A DNA stretch of 6,616 nt from JADJNW01 sp964523725 (GCA_964523725.1 CAZGAU010000239.1:1-6616), one strand, 5' to 3'; numbered from the stretch's first letter, positions 1 through 6,413 are shown. The notes: a model not told the origin generated them from the letters alone. Made by a program: numbers and translations.

Positions 1-143
1 TTCGGGCATGAATTTCCCGCAAAGGTTCCGTTGGAGCAAAAAAACTCTACCCAGGTGCCGATTTCATCTACCATTTGCAAGGAAAGGAAGCTTAAGGCCG
101 GAATAGCCGCCGAAGATTCCGCCGCGCGTTAAGTGGCTTGATC
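1..143. other. Left-edge stretch without a convincing gene
   Basis: Nothing here can be assigned. Plus frame 1 is open from the window edge to a TAA at 130-132 (43 codons). The minus strand is open from about 128 to the edge and has an ATG at 72-74. Neither translation resembles a family I recognise, and neither has a start context or composition that favours it. It could be the tail of a plus-strand gene, the head of a minus-strand gene, or non-coding DNA flanking the repeat array that starts at 144. Confidence 0.3.
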
Positions 144-269
144 AAAGTTTTAGCCTCGCTACTCAAAATTTTAGGTGAAAAACCTAAAAGTTTAGCCTTT
201 GGGGTTAAAATTTTAAGCAAACTACCTGAAATTTTAAATGATGAACCTAAAGCTTTAGCCTTTTGAGGG
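144..269. repeat. Six contiguous degenerate 21-bp tandem units
   Basis: Units lie at 144-164, 165-185, 186-206, 207-227, 228-248 and 249-269, with no spacer and no length change. Each begins with a core close to AAANTTTTA. Units 1, 3 and 6 continue with GCCT, while units 2, 4 and 5 end in ACCT. Unit 2 and the start of unit 3 form a perfect inverted repeat (TTTTAGGT at 169-176, five-base loop, ACCTAAAA at 182-189). Because 21 is a multiple of three, one plus frame stays open through the array, from 96 to a TGA at 264-266, and reads as degenerate heptapeptides of the K-x-L type. That frame has no ATG, so it is not called as a gene. The unit length is also two turns of DNA helix. The origin of the array is unknown. 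Confidence 0.75.
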
Positions 270-376
270 GGGAAGTTTGCAGTTACAATATAAGTTTAAC
301 ATCCGTAATCAATATCGAACACCATTATTATAAAAATGGAAGGACATTACGAAAGGATAAAGTAGCTTAGTAAGAA

Positions 377-413
377 ATGAAAGCCCCCGGATGCAATCCG
401 GCGGCAGCGGGGT
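377..413. repeat. GC-rich REP-like imperfect palindrome
   Basis: CCGGAT at 387-392 and ATCCGG at 396-401 form a perfect six-base stem around GCA. Flanking C runs (384-386) and G runs (403-404, 409-412) allow a longer, bulged extension. The GC content stands out sharply from the A/T-rich surroundings. The shape, a short hairpin followed by a GC-rich tail next to a broken gene, resembles REP elements spread by IS200-like (RAYT) transposases. No transposase is in the window, so the class is an inference. It could also be a transcription terminator-like stem, but no T run follows it on either strand. Confidence 0.35.
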
Positions 414-418
414 ACTTG

Positions 419-502
419 CTAAAACAACGCCAGCAGAGTATACTTCTTGTAAAATTCAATTATGATATTGTTATCGCACAGTACTAGCGATTGATTTTCC
501 AT
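419..502 (-). pseudogene. Truncated PIN-domain (VapC-like) toxin remnant
   Basis: This reads on the minus strand from ATG (502-500) to TAG (421-419) as 27 codons. The first part, MENQSLVLCDNNIIIEFYK, matches the start of PIN-domain ribonuclease toxins: a beta strand ending in the first catalytic aspartate (D10, in LCD-x-N) and then an I-I-x-F-Y-K helix. Full-length toxins of this family are about 125 to 140 residues and need three or four acidic residues. Here only the first survives, and the sequence after residue 20 is not PIN-like, so it should be inactive. The start lies inside the 3' end of the antitoxin reading frame in another phase, the usual coupling of an antitoxin-toxin operon. A REP-like hairpin lies just beyond the break. 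The family call rests on about 20 residues and is moderately secure because the upstream partner fits. Confidence 0.55.
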
Positions 503-713
503 GCGTCGCGTCTTAATTGATTGGCATCAATATCATGGTTTTCCATCAAACCAGCAGATTCAAAAAAATCATAGGGTTCTTCTGTTTCTTTTTCCTGGAC
601 GGATGTGGCTTGTATCTTTTTACGTTCTTTAGTCAATAAAAATTAATAAAATCCAACACTTCCTGCTGGTGAAAGGCGTCTAATTGATTAAACTTTAGCA
701 AAAGCTCGCTCAT
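484..713 (-). pseudogene. DUF2281/VapB-like antitoxin, frameshifted
   Basis: The minus-strand ATG at 713-711 opens 26 codons (MSELLLKFNQLDAFHQQEV, then LDFINFY) before a TGA at 635-633. The next frame continues at once from 636 as LTKERKK for 50 codons to a TAG at 486-484. Adding one T to the five-T run (minus strand, 642-638) joins the parts into one protein of about 77 residues containing LDFINFLLTKERKK. This matches DUF2281-type antitoxins: a short amphipathic helix, the Q-Q-E-V-L-D-F motif, a polar linker and an acidic C-terminal tail (EEPYDFFESAGL). The 3' end overlaps the toxin start. Such antitoxins bind and neutralise a PIN RNase and repress their own operon. The break could be a real mutation, a sequencing error in the homopolymer, or a slippage site. 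With the toxin also truncated, decay is the simplest reading. Confidence 0.6.
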
Positions 714-867
714 AATTAATTTTCTTTATAATTAACAAAATATAGCAACAATCAAGCTATAATACCAGTTCCAAAAAACTGATTTTGCTTCAAATTCCCT
801 ATTTTGGGGCGATGTAGCGGCGACCTTCAGTTGCCTAAAGCAAAAAACAGTGGATAAAGTCCACTAA
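714..867. other. Divergent intergenic region, antitoxin remnant to protease
   Basis: This A/T-rich gap separates two divergent genes and must carry both promoters. On the minus strand, TATATTTTG is close to the Bacteroidota -7 box but has one extra base between TA and TTTG, so no antitoxin promoter is called. No RNA gene or open frame with recognisable content was seen. Confidence 0.35.
849..865. promoter_or_regulatory. Candidate operator: inverted repeat before the protease promoter
   Basis: AGTGGA (849-854) and TCCACT (860-865) form a perfect six-base inverted repeat around TAAAG. It ends two bases before the predicted -7 box at 868-875, so a bound dimeric regulator would block or contact RNA polymerase. 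The position is the main argument; no regulator gene is visible in the window. Confidence 0.35.
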
Positions 868-875
868 TACCTTTG
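868..875 (+). promoter_or_regulatory. Predicted -7 box of the protease promoter
   Basis: TACCTTTG is an exact match to the Bacteroidota primary sigma-factor -7 consensus TAnnTTTG. It lies 23 bases before the ATG, which predicts a very short leader of roughly 15 to 20 bases rich in A. No good -33 TTG element is found at the expected distance, so the promoter may be weak or need an activator. Confidence 0.5.
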
Positions 876-898
876 TCAAAAATAAAAACACCAATCCA

Positions 899-3343
899 AT
901 GCGACATCTTTTTACGTTTTGTTTATTGCTGATGGGCAGCGTGTTGCTGGCACAGCAGGATGCAAAAGAACCCAAAACGATCGCCGACAAGACCTCAGGT
1001 ATGCAGGCTTTCGATGGTTATTTCAAATTTTACTGGGATGAAAAGGCCGGGAAAATCTGGCTGGAAGTGGATAAATGGAATACCGAGGTGCTGTACGTGA
1101 ATTCGCTGACCGAAGGGCTAGGCTCCAATGATATCGGGCTGGATCGCAACCAACTGGGCGGCGAGCGGATCGTCAAATTCATGCGCAACGGTCCGAAAGT
1201 AATGCTGATGCAACCCAACTACGACTACCGCGCCATTAGCAACAACGCCGACGAACGCAAGTCGGTGGAGCAGGCTTTCGCCAAATCGGTCATCTGGGGT
1301 TTCAAAGTGGAAGCCGAAGATGGCAACAAAGCGCTGATCGACTTCACGCCTTTCCTGCTGCGCGATGCGCACGGCGTGATCGGCAGATTGCAAGGCAATA
1401 ATCAAGGGAATTATAGACTCGACGAGTCGCGCTCAGCGATTCAACTCGACCGTACCAAAAACTTCCCGAAGAATTCGGAGTTCGAAGCCATGATCACCTT
1501 TGCCGGCGAGCCCAGAGGCGGGCTGGTGCGTTCGGTGACGCCTTCGGCGGATGCGATCACGGTGCAAATGCATCATTCTTTAGTAGAATTGCCGGATAAT
1601 GATTACCAGCCGCGCATGTTCGACCCGCGCGCCGGATATTTTGGTATTAGTTATGCGGATTATGCTACGCCGATCGACCAGCCTTTGGTGAAACGCTTTA
1701 TTTCGCGCCACCGTTTGAAAAAGAAAAATCCGGCTGCTGCCGTAAGCGAAGCAGTAGAGCCTATCATTTACTACCTCGATCGCGGCACGCCGGAGCCGAT
1801 TCTTTCCGCATTGATCGAAGGTGCTTCCTGGTGGAATCAGGCTTTCGAAGCAGCGGGTTATAAAGATGCATTCCAGGTGAAGGTATTGCCGGAAGGCGCC
1901 GACCCGATGGACGTGCGTTACAATGTGATCAACTGGGTGCATCGCTCTACGCGAGGCTGGAGTTACGGAAGTTCGGTAACCGATCCGCGCACGGGTGAGA
2001 TTATCAAAGGGCATGTGTCCTTGGGGTCGCTGCGGGTACGCCAGGATTTCCTTATCGCACAAGGCTTGATTGATGCTTACGCCAAAGGCGAGACGCCCGA
2101 TCCAAGGATGGAACAGATGGCATTGGCGCGTTTGCGGCAATTGTCGGCGCACGAGGTGGGGCATACGCTGGGATTGTCGCACAATTTCGCGGCAAGCGTC
2201 AACGATCGCGCTTCGGTGATGGATTATCCGCATCCGTATATTACATTTGATGCCAATGGCAATGCCGATTTTTCAAAGGCTTATGATGTGGGTATCGGCG
2301 CGTACGACAAGCGTGCCATCATTTACGGTTATCAGGATTTTCCGAAAGGAACCGATGAAAAGAAAGCTTTGATGGCTATCCTGGACGAGACGTATAATAA
2401 AATGAATTTGATGTACCTGACCGACCAGGACGGACGCCCGCAGTCTTCCGCGAATCCTTACACCCACCTGTGGGACAATGGCAAAGACCCGGTCACGGAA
2501 TTGCGCCGCCTATCGAGCGTTCGCAAAAAAGCATTAAGCAAATTCAGCGAAAAAAATATTCCGACCGGCGCGCCAATGGCGACTTTGGAAAACGTGCTGG
2601 TGCCCTTGTATCTCTCGCACCGTTATCAGGTGGAAGGCGCAGCCAAGGTAATTGGCGGTTATACCTACGATTACGGCGTGCGTGGCACGAATCCGAAGCC
2701 TGTGGAAATGGTCAATGACAATATGCAGCGCGATGCCTTGAGCGCCATGCTGGAAACTTTGCAGCCGGGCTTTCTGACCATTCCCGAAAATATTTTAAAA
2801 CTCATCCCGCCGCAGCCGCCCGGGTACCGCCGCGACCGCGAGTTATTTAATGTGTTCACGGGCAATACTTTCGACCCTTTGGCCGCAGCAGAAAGCGCTG
2901 CAAATCATACGATTAGCATGTTGCTCAATCCGCAGCGCATGGCGAGAGTGGTGGAGCAGCACGCCAGGGATGATAAGCGTTTGTCTTTGGACCAATTGCT
3001 CGATCGTTTAATGGAAGCGGTGAAAGTGAAAGATTCTTATTCTGGTTATGAAAAGGAAATTGCCAGAATTACAGAGAAGCTGGTATTGCATCATTTACTG
3101 AATCTGGCGGGCGATGATCGTGTGATGCAACAGGTGTCTGCGATTGCCATGTTGAAAATCAACGAGATGGAAACGCAAGCCCCGGTAACGATGGAGCCGG
3201 CTCAGGTGGCGCATTATACTTACTTGCGCGAGCAAATCGCGATGTTCAAGCGCAATCCGAAAGAATACAAAGTGCCGTACATCCCCGATATGCCTGACGG
3301 TCAGCCGATTGGCACGACCGCGGAAATGGGGTGTGGGCATTAA
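899..3343 (+). CDS. Secreted zinc-dependent metalloprotease (DUF5117/DUF4953 family)
   Basis: This is a predicted extracytoplasmic zinc endopeptidase of 814 residues. Residues 1-18 are a Sec signal peptide (basic start, a hydrophobic run FTFCLLLMGSVLLA, likely cut before QQ). There is no lipobox cysteine, and no type IX secretion C-terminal domain is apparent, so it is probably periplasmic or released by another route. The DUF5117-like region covers roughly 80-280. The catalytic motif HEVGHTLGLSH is at 418-428, with zinc ligands H418, H422 and H428 and general base E419. VMDY follows at 440-443, with M441 as the likely Met-turn, giving a metzincin-like arrangement. The DUF4953-like region runs on to about 720. 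The length is usual for the family. The ATG is supported by the signal peptide directly after it and the promoter 23 bases upstream. No substrate is established for this family, so the physiological role is unknown. It is monocistronic, convergent with the MFS gene. Confidence 0.93.
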   Translation: MRHLFTFCLLLMGSVLLAQQDAKEPKTIADKTSGMQAFDGYFKFYWDEKAGKIWLEVDKWNTEVLYVNSLTEGLGSNDIGLDRNQLGGERIVKFMRNGPKVMLMQPNYDYRAISNNADERKSVEQAFAKSVIWGFKVEAEDGNKALIDFTPFLLRDAHGVIGRLQGNNQGNYRLDESRSAIQLDRTKNFPKNSEFEAMITFAGEPRGGLVRSVTPSADAITVQMHHSLVELPDNDYQPRMFDPRAGYFGISYADYATPIDQPLVKRFISRHRLKKKNPAAAVSEAVEPIIYYLDRGTPEPILSALIEGASWWNQAFEAAGYKDAFQVKVLPEGADPMDVRYNVINWVHRSTRGWSYGSSVTDPRTGEIIKGHVSLGSLRVRQDFLIAQGLIDAYAKGETPDPRMEQMALARLRQLSAHEVGHTLGLSHNFAASVNDRASVMDYPHPYITFDANGNADFSKAYDVGIGAYDKRAIIYGYQDFPKGTDEKKALMAILDETYNKMNLMYLTDQDGRPQSSANPYTHLWDNGKDPVTELRRLSSVRKKALSKFSEKNIPTGAPMATLENVLVPLYLSHRYQVEGAAKVIGGYTYDYGVRGTNPKPVEMVNDNMQRDALSAMLETLQPGFLTIPENILKLIPPQPPGYRRDRELFNVFTGNTFDPLAAAESAANHTISMLLNPQRMARVVEQHARDDKRLSLDQLLDRLMEAVKVKDSYSGYEKEIARITEKLVLHHLLNLAGDDRVMQQVSAIAMLKINEMETQAPVTMEPAQVAHYTYLREQIAMFKRNPKEYKVPYIPDMPDGQPIGTTAEMGCGH

Positions 3344-3374
3344 ACTGGTTGCTTGTTGCTGGTTTCTTGCTAGG

Positions 3375-3413
3375 AAAATGTGCTGTTCCCTGAGTTAGGG
3401 GGCGGCACATTTT
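3375..3413. terminator. Bidirectional intrinsic terminator between convergent genes
   Basis: A 16-base stem, including three G-U pairs on the plus-strand RNA, joins 3375-3390 (AAAATGTGCTGTTCCC) to 3398-3413 (GGGGGCGGCACATTTT) with a seven-base loop. A T-rich run to 3418 follows on the plus strand, and the A run at 3375-3378 gives a short U tract on the minus strand. It begins 32 bases after the protease stop. It touches the stop codon of the convergent MFS gene, so it can serve both transcripts; the plus direction looks stronger. Confidence 0.8.
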
Positions 3414-4621
3414 TATTTAGTTTGTTCGCGTTTGAATTGTTTCAGCATGGAAATTAAACCCAAAACCGGGCCAATCGCTAAAAATAAGTAAATAAATCGC
3501 TGATTTATGAATTGAGATATCAAATTTACAAACTGAATACTTACAATCGTAATAGCAAAACCAATGCTGACCACGATGGTCAATGCCGTACCAACCGTTT
3601 CTTTAGGCGCCCGCTGGGCCACCAGCACCGAGAATTGCGGCGAATCTGTAACTACCACCATGCCCCAGATTAATAAAAATGTAATAAAAATAAAGATTGG
3701 CAAATTAAAAATAAACGGCGATATCAAACAGCAAAGACAGGAACTTAATAAAGCAATAAAAGCCACCCGTTCGCTGCCAAAACGCTGGGAAAGATAACCG
3801 CCAATGACACAAGCCAGTCCGCCGATGGCTATAATTAAAAATGAATAAAATGAAATAGAATTAATATTTTCTGGATTAAATTTATTATAATTGGTTAATA
3901 TAACCGGTACAAAAGCCCAGAACGTATATAATTCCCACATATGTCCGAAGTAGCCGAAGGCCGCTACGCGGAAGTCACTTTTTTGAAAAACCTTGAAAAA
4001 TGCGGATAAATCGAGTCGCGGACTCCTTTTATGATAAGGCCCGTCAGGCACGAGCAAGAGCACCAGCAAACCGCCAACAACCGCAAAAATAGAGGTGAAA
4101 ACGAACACATATTCCCAGGAAATGGCTCGGGTAAAGCTTTTGAGCAGGTGCGGAAAAGCCGTGCCTACCACCAAGGCGCCTACTAAATAACCCAAGGATT
4201 TGCCCAATCCTTTTTCATGATGATCGGCGGCGATTTTCATGCCTACGGGGTAAATACCGGCTAGAAAAAAACCCGTTAGAATCCTGAAAACCAACAAGGA
4301 AGCGAAATTATACGCAAGTAAATAAACGCCCAGATTAGCAATGGCTCCGGCGATGGAGCAAACAAAAAACACTTTGGAAGGTGAAAATCGATCGGAAATG
4401 GTGAGTAAAGCAAACACCAGCGTGCCGGCAATAAAGCCAAACTGCACCGCCGAGGTAATGTGGCTTAGCACTGCTCCATCCAGATCGAGCGCATTCTGAA
4501 GATCAGTAATGACGGCGTTTCCGGCGAACCAGAGCGAGGTGCCGGCGAATTGCGACAGCACGATGACCGGCATAATGAGCGCCTTGTTTTTCAACTCCAG
4601 TTCTTTGGAATTGGAACGCAT
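3413..4621 (-). CDS. Major facilitator superfamily (MFS) transporter
   Basis: This is a predicted inner-membrane secondary transporter of 402 residues from the ATG at 4621. A TTG at 4645 in the same frame would add eight residues. I prefer the ATG because the TTG lies about five bases from a predicted -7 box and would probably be at or before the transcript start. Counted from the TTG, twelve hydrophobic segments fall near residues 24-46, 61-83, 92-112, 115-138, 148-167, 178-199, 226-250, 265-286, 292-310, 313-334, 350-375 and 383-402. A hydrophilic central loop (about 201-224) gives the usual 6+6 layout. A degenerate motif A, SDRFSPSK, lies between helices 2 and 3, with a related GGYLSQRFG between helices 8 and 9. 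QFAGTSLWFAGNAV in helix 1 is common in uncharacterised MFS carriers. Substrate and direction cannot be inferred. GC content falls sharply in the C-terminal half. Confidence 0.88.
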   Translation of the reverse strand: MRSNSKELELKNKALIMPVIVLSQFAGTSLWFAGNAVITDLQNALDLDGAVLSHITSAVQFGFIAGTLVFALLTISDRFSPSKVFFVCSIAGAIANLGVYLLAYNFASLLVFRILTGFFLAGIYPVGMKIAADHHEKGLGKSLGYLVGALVVGTAFPHLLKSFTRAISWEYVFVFTSIFAVVGGLLVLLLVPDGPYHKRSPRLDLSAFFKVFQKSDFRVAAFGYFGHMWELYTFWAFVPVILTNYNKFNPENINSISFYSFLIIAIGGLACVIGGYLSQRFGSERVAFIALLSSCLCCLISPFIFNLPIFIFITFLLIWGMVVVTDSPQFSVLVAQRAPKETVGTALTIVVSIGFAITIVSIQFVNLISQFINQRFIYLFLAIGPVLGLISMLKQFKREQTK

Positions 4622-4650
4622 ATCGATCGAACTTTTAAAATTCAATTCGC

Positions 4651-4658
4651 TAAAGGTA
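4651..4658 (-). promoter_or_regulatory. Candidate -7 box of the MFS gene promoter
   Basis: Read on the minus strand this is TACCTTTA, seven of eight positions matching TAnnTTTG and nearly identical to the box before the protease. It would start transcription about 20 bases before the ATG at 4621. No clear -33 element is seen. With the terminator at 4761-4788 it argues that the MFS gene is transcribed apart from nhaD. Confidence 0.35.
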
Positions 4659-4760
4659 TATTAATCCCATAAAAATAATAAAAAAGGAAGAGGATATGCC
4701 TACGCTGCTTCCGCAAGTAAGATTATTGGAAAGGTATTTACAAACTAAAATTAAATAAAA

Positions 4761-4788
4761 TGCAGGGCAATTATAGAAACGCCCTGCA
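4761..4788 (-). terminator. Intrinsic terminator of nhaD
   Basis: TGCAGGGC (4761-4768) and GCCCTGCA (4781-4788) form a perfect eight-base stem with a 12-base loop. On the minus strand the stem is followed directly by TTTTATTTAATTTT (4760-4747). It lies 27 bases past the nhaD stop codon. On the plus strand the following run is poorer in T, so the direction is minus. Confidence 0.75.
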
Positions 4789-4814
4789 AATATTATATCT
4801 AATATTACGAGTTA

Positions 4815-6185
4815 TTAATTAAACGTAATAAATGTTGACATCCCAATAAACACAAGTGCTCCGGCAATAAAACCCAGGAAAGCGATCCAGGCAATTTTAC
4901 GCAAATACCAAATGAAGTCAATCCTTTCAAGTCCCATAGCAGCCACGCCCGCCGCCGAACCAATGATAAGCATACTTCCGCCCGTTCCGGCTGAATAAGC
5001 TATAAAATGCCACAGCTCCGCGTCGATCGGCTCGGTGTACATACCCATGGTAGCCGCTACCAGCGGCACGTTGTCCACAATAGCAGAAAGTACACCGATC
5101 AATATAATGACCACATCCTGGTTGGGGATGGCGCCCTGCAATTGCTCCGCCAACTGATGGAGGAAGCCCATCATTTTACCGCCGTGCGCTACGGCAACGG
5201 ATTCCAGCGCTGAGACCGTAAGCAAAATACCCAGGAAAAACATGATACTTGACATCTCGATCCGGGAAAGTGCATTTCGGGCGGTATATTTGACTTTACG
5301 CTCTTCCGAGAAATCCTCTTCCGGGTGAATGTACTCCGACACCAACCAGGTAAAGCCCAGCCCCAGCATCATGCCGATGTACGGCGGAAGGTGGGTTATA
5401 GATTTGAAAATCGGCACGAAAATCAGCGAGCCAATGCCAACAATCAGCATGGTGCGACTACTGAGCAAGCCTTTCTTTTCTTCGGATTCGCCTTCGGGAA
5501 GTTCCTTACCGGATAATTTTCCCTTAAATTCCTTGCGAAACATTACAATCAGCAGCGGTATTGCCAAACAAACAACCGAAGGAATGAAAAGACTGCCGAT
5601 CAGCATCGGCGTGGTCACTTTTTTCCCGATCCAGAGCATGGTGGTGGTAACATCACCAATCGGCGACCAGGCGCCACCGGCGTTGGCAGCAATCACAATG
5701 ATACTGGCGAACCACAGGCGGTCGTTGCGATCCTCCACCAATCGGCGCACCAGCGAGATCATCACGATGGTCGTGGTCAGGTTATCCAGAATAGCCGATA
5801 GGAAAAATGCCAATATCGAAATGAGAATCAGCATTTTACGCTTATCGTTGGTTTTAATGCGATTGGTAATGACCGAAAACCCCTGGTGCAGATCCACTAA
5901 TTCTACGATGGTCATCGCGCCCATCAGGAAGATCAGGATTTCGGAGATTTTACCCACATGGTGCAGCAGTACGTTCAATAGTCCTTCGACATAAGTTTCC
6001 TGCGCGCCGGCGTGCGAGATCACCTCTCCGTGATGGTCGATTACATCCAGATGCCCTATGGCGATCAGCGCCCAGCAAATGCCGCCCATAAGCAGGGCTG
6101 GCACGGTTTTATCCAGCTTCAGCGGATGTTCAAATGCGATAAACAGGTAGCCAATGATGAAACAGGCAACAACTACAGCTAACAT
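4815..6185 (-). CDS. nhaD: NhaD-type sodium:proton antiporter
   Basis: This inner-membrane antiporter of the NhaD family (ion transporter superfamily) exports Na+ or Li+ in exchange for protons and supports salt and pH tolerance. The 456 residues are strongly hydrophobic with about 12 membrane segments. Family signatures are present in both halves: AILDNLTTT (131-139, with D134-N135), NAGGAWSPIGDVTTTMLW (168-185), SAIVDNVPLVAA (367-378, with D371-N372) and AGTGGSMLIIGSAAG (399-413). The paired D-N motifs and GD/GS-rich re-entrant segments are the expected ion-binding repeats. A charged cytoplasmic loop (about 217-239, KEFKGKLSGKELPEGESEEKK) links the halves. Length is normal and nothing is broken. 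The ATG at 6185 starts a hydrophobic first helix with no extra leader; no Shine-Dalgarno is visible. It has its own terminator. Its upstream region carries the facing heptamer arrays. The identification is strong; ion preference is from family knowledge. Confidence 0.93.
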   Translation of the reverse strand: MLAVVVACFIIGYLFIAFEHPLKLDKTVPALLMGGICWALIAIGHLDVIDHHGEVISHAGAQETYVEGLLNVLLHHVGKISEILIFLMGAMTIVELVDLHQGFSVITNRIKTNDKRKMLILISILAFFLSAILDNLTTTIVMISLVRRLVEDRNDRLWFASIIVIAANAGGAWSPIGDVTTTMLWIGKKVTTPMLIGSLFIPSVVCLAIPLLIVMFRKEFKGKLSGKELPEGESEEKKGLLSSRTMLIVGIGSLIFVPIFKSITHLPPYIGMMLGLGFTWLVSEYIHPEEDFSEERKVKYTARNALSRIEMSSIMFFLGILLTVSALESVAVAHGGKMMGFLHQLAEQLQGAIPNQDVVIILIGVLSAIVDNVPLVAATMGMYTEPIDAELWHFIAYSAGTGGSMLIIGSAAGVAAMGLERIDFIWYLRKIAWIAFLGFIAGALVFIGMSTFITFN

Positions 6186-6203
6186 GGTGACTTATTTTAA
6201 ATT

Positions 6204-6323
6204 AGGCTGTTTGCAGTGGGCAGTCAGTAGTTGCTTGGGTAGAAAAGAGAGTCGGTATTGTCATTCTCCAAAACTCATTTCCCACACCACTGCCTACTAT
6301 TGACTGCGGACTGCTTACTCTTT
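6204..6323. repeat. Facing arrays of 7-bp repeats forming a long inverted repeat
   Basis: On the plus strand 6289-6323 reads as five heptamers: ACTGCCT, ACTATTG, ACTGCGG, ACTGCTT, ACTCTTT. On the left, 6204-6231 reads as four heptamers of the opposite orientation: AGGCTGT, TTGCAGT, GGGCAGT, CAGTAGT. The two arrays pair: 6213-6231 and 6296-6314 are complementary at 16 of 19 positions, around a 64-base loop. The heptamers share an ACTGNNN core. Repeats of this type occur between genes in Bacteroidota, as far as I recall, but I cannot check copies elsewhere. The position directly upstream of nhaD would place the inner array in its leader. Confidence 0.65.
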
Positions 6324-6413
6324 CCGAGCGAAATGTAAAGAGGAGTTTTGGATTTTTTTCTAAAAGGGCAAACTAAATTTTAGGCATTGGAAAAGATGCA
6401 GAATTACTCCTTT

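Noticed and set aside
96..266. Small plus-strand gene through the 21-bp array
   Set aside because: No ATG, only a possible TTG at 138, and the open frame follows simply from 21 being divisible by three.
144..269. CRISPR-like array
   Set aside because: The units are contiguous with no unique spacers, and no cas gene is nearby.
377..487. 36-codon plus-strand frame starting ATG at 377
   Set aside because: It runs through the GC-rich hairpin and antisense to the toxin remnant, and shows no family resemblance.
501..632. 43-codon plus-strand frame starting ATG at 501
   Set aside because: It is antisense to the antitoxin frame, whose translation carries recognisable DUF2281-like motifs.
1580..2233. 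Long minus-strand open frame inside the protease gene
   Set aside because: It is the antisense shadow of a confidently identified protease region; composition is not protein-like and no motif is seen.
5329..5994. 221-codon plus-strand frame inside nhaD
   Set aside because: It is antisense to conserved NhaD membrane segments, and its Ser/Arg/Ile-rich translation is typical of a shadow frame.
3413..6185. nhaD and the MFS gene as one operon
   Set aside because: A strong minus-strand terminator (4761-4788) and a candidate promoter (4651-4658) lie between them.
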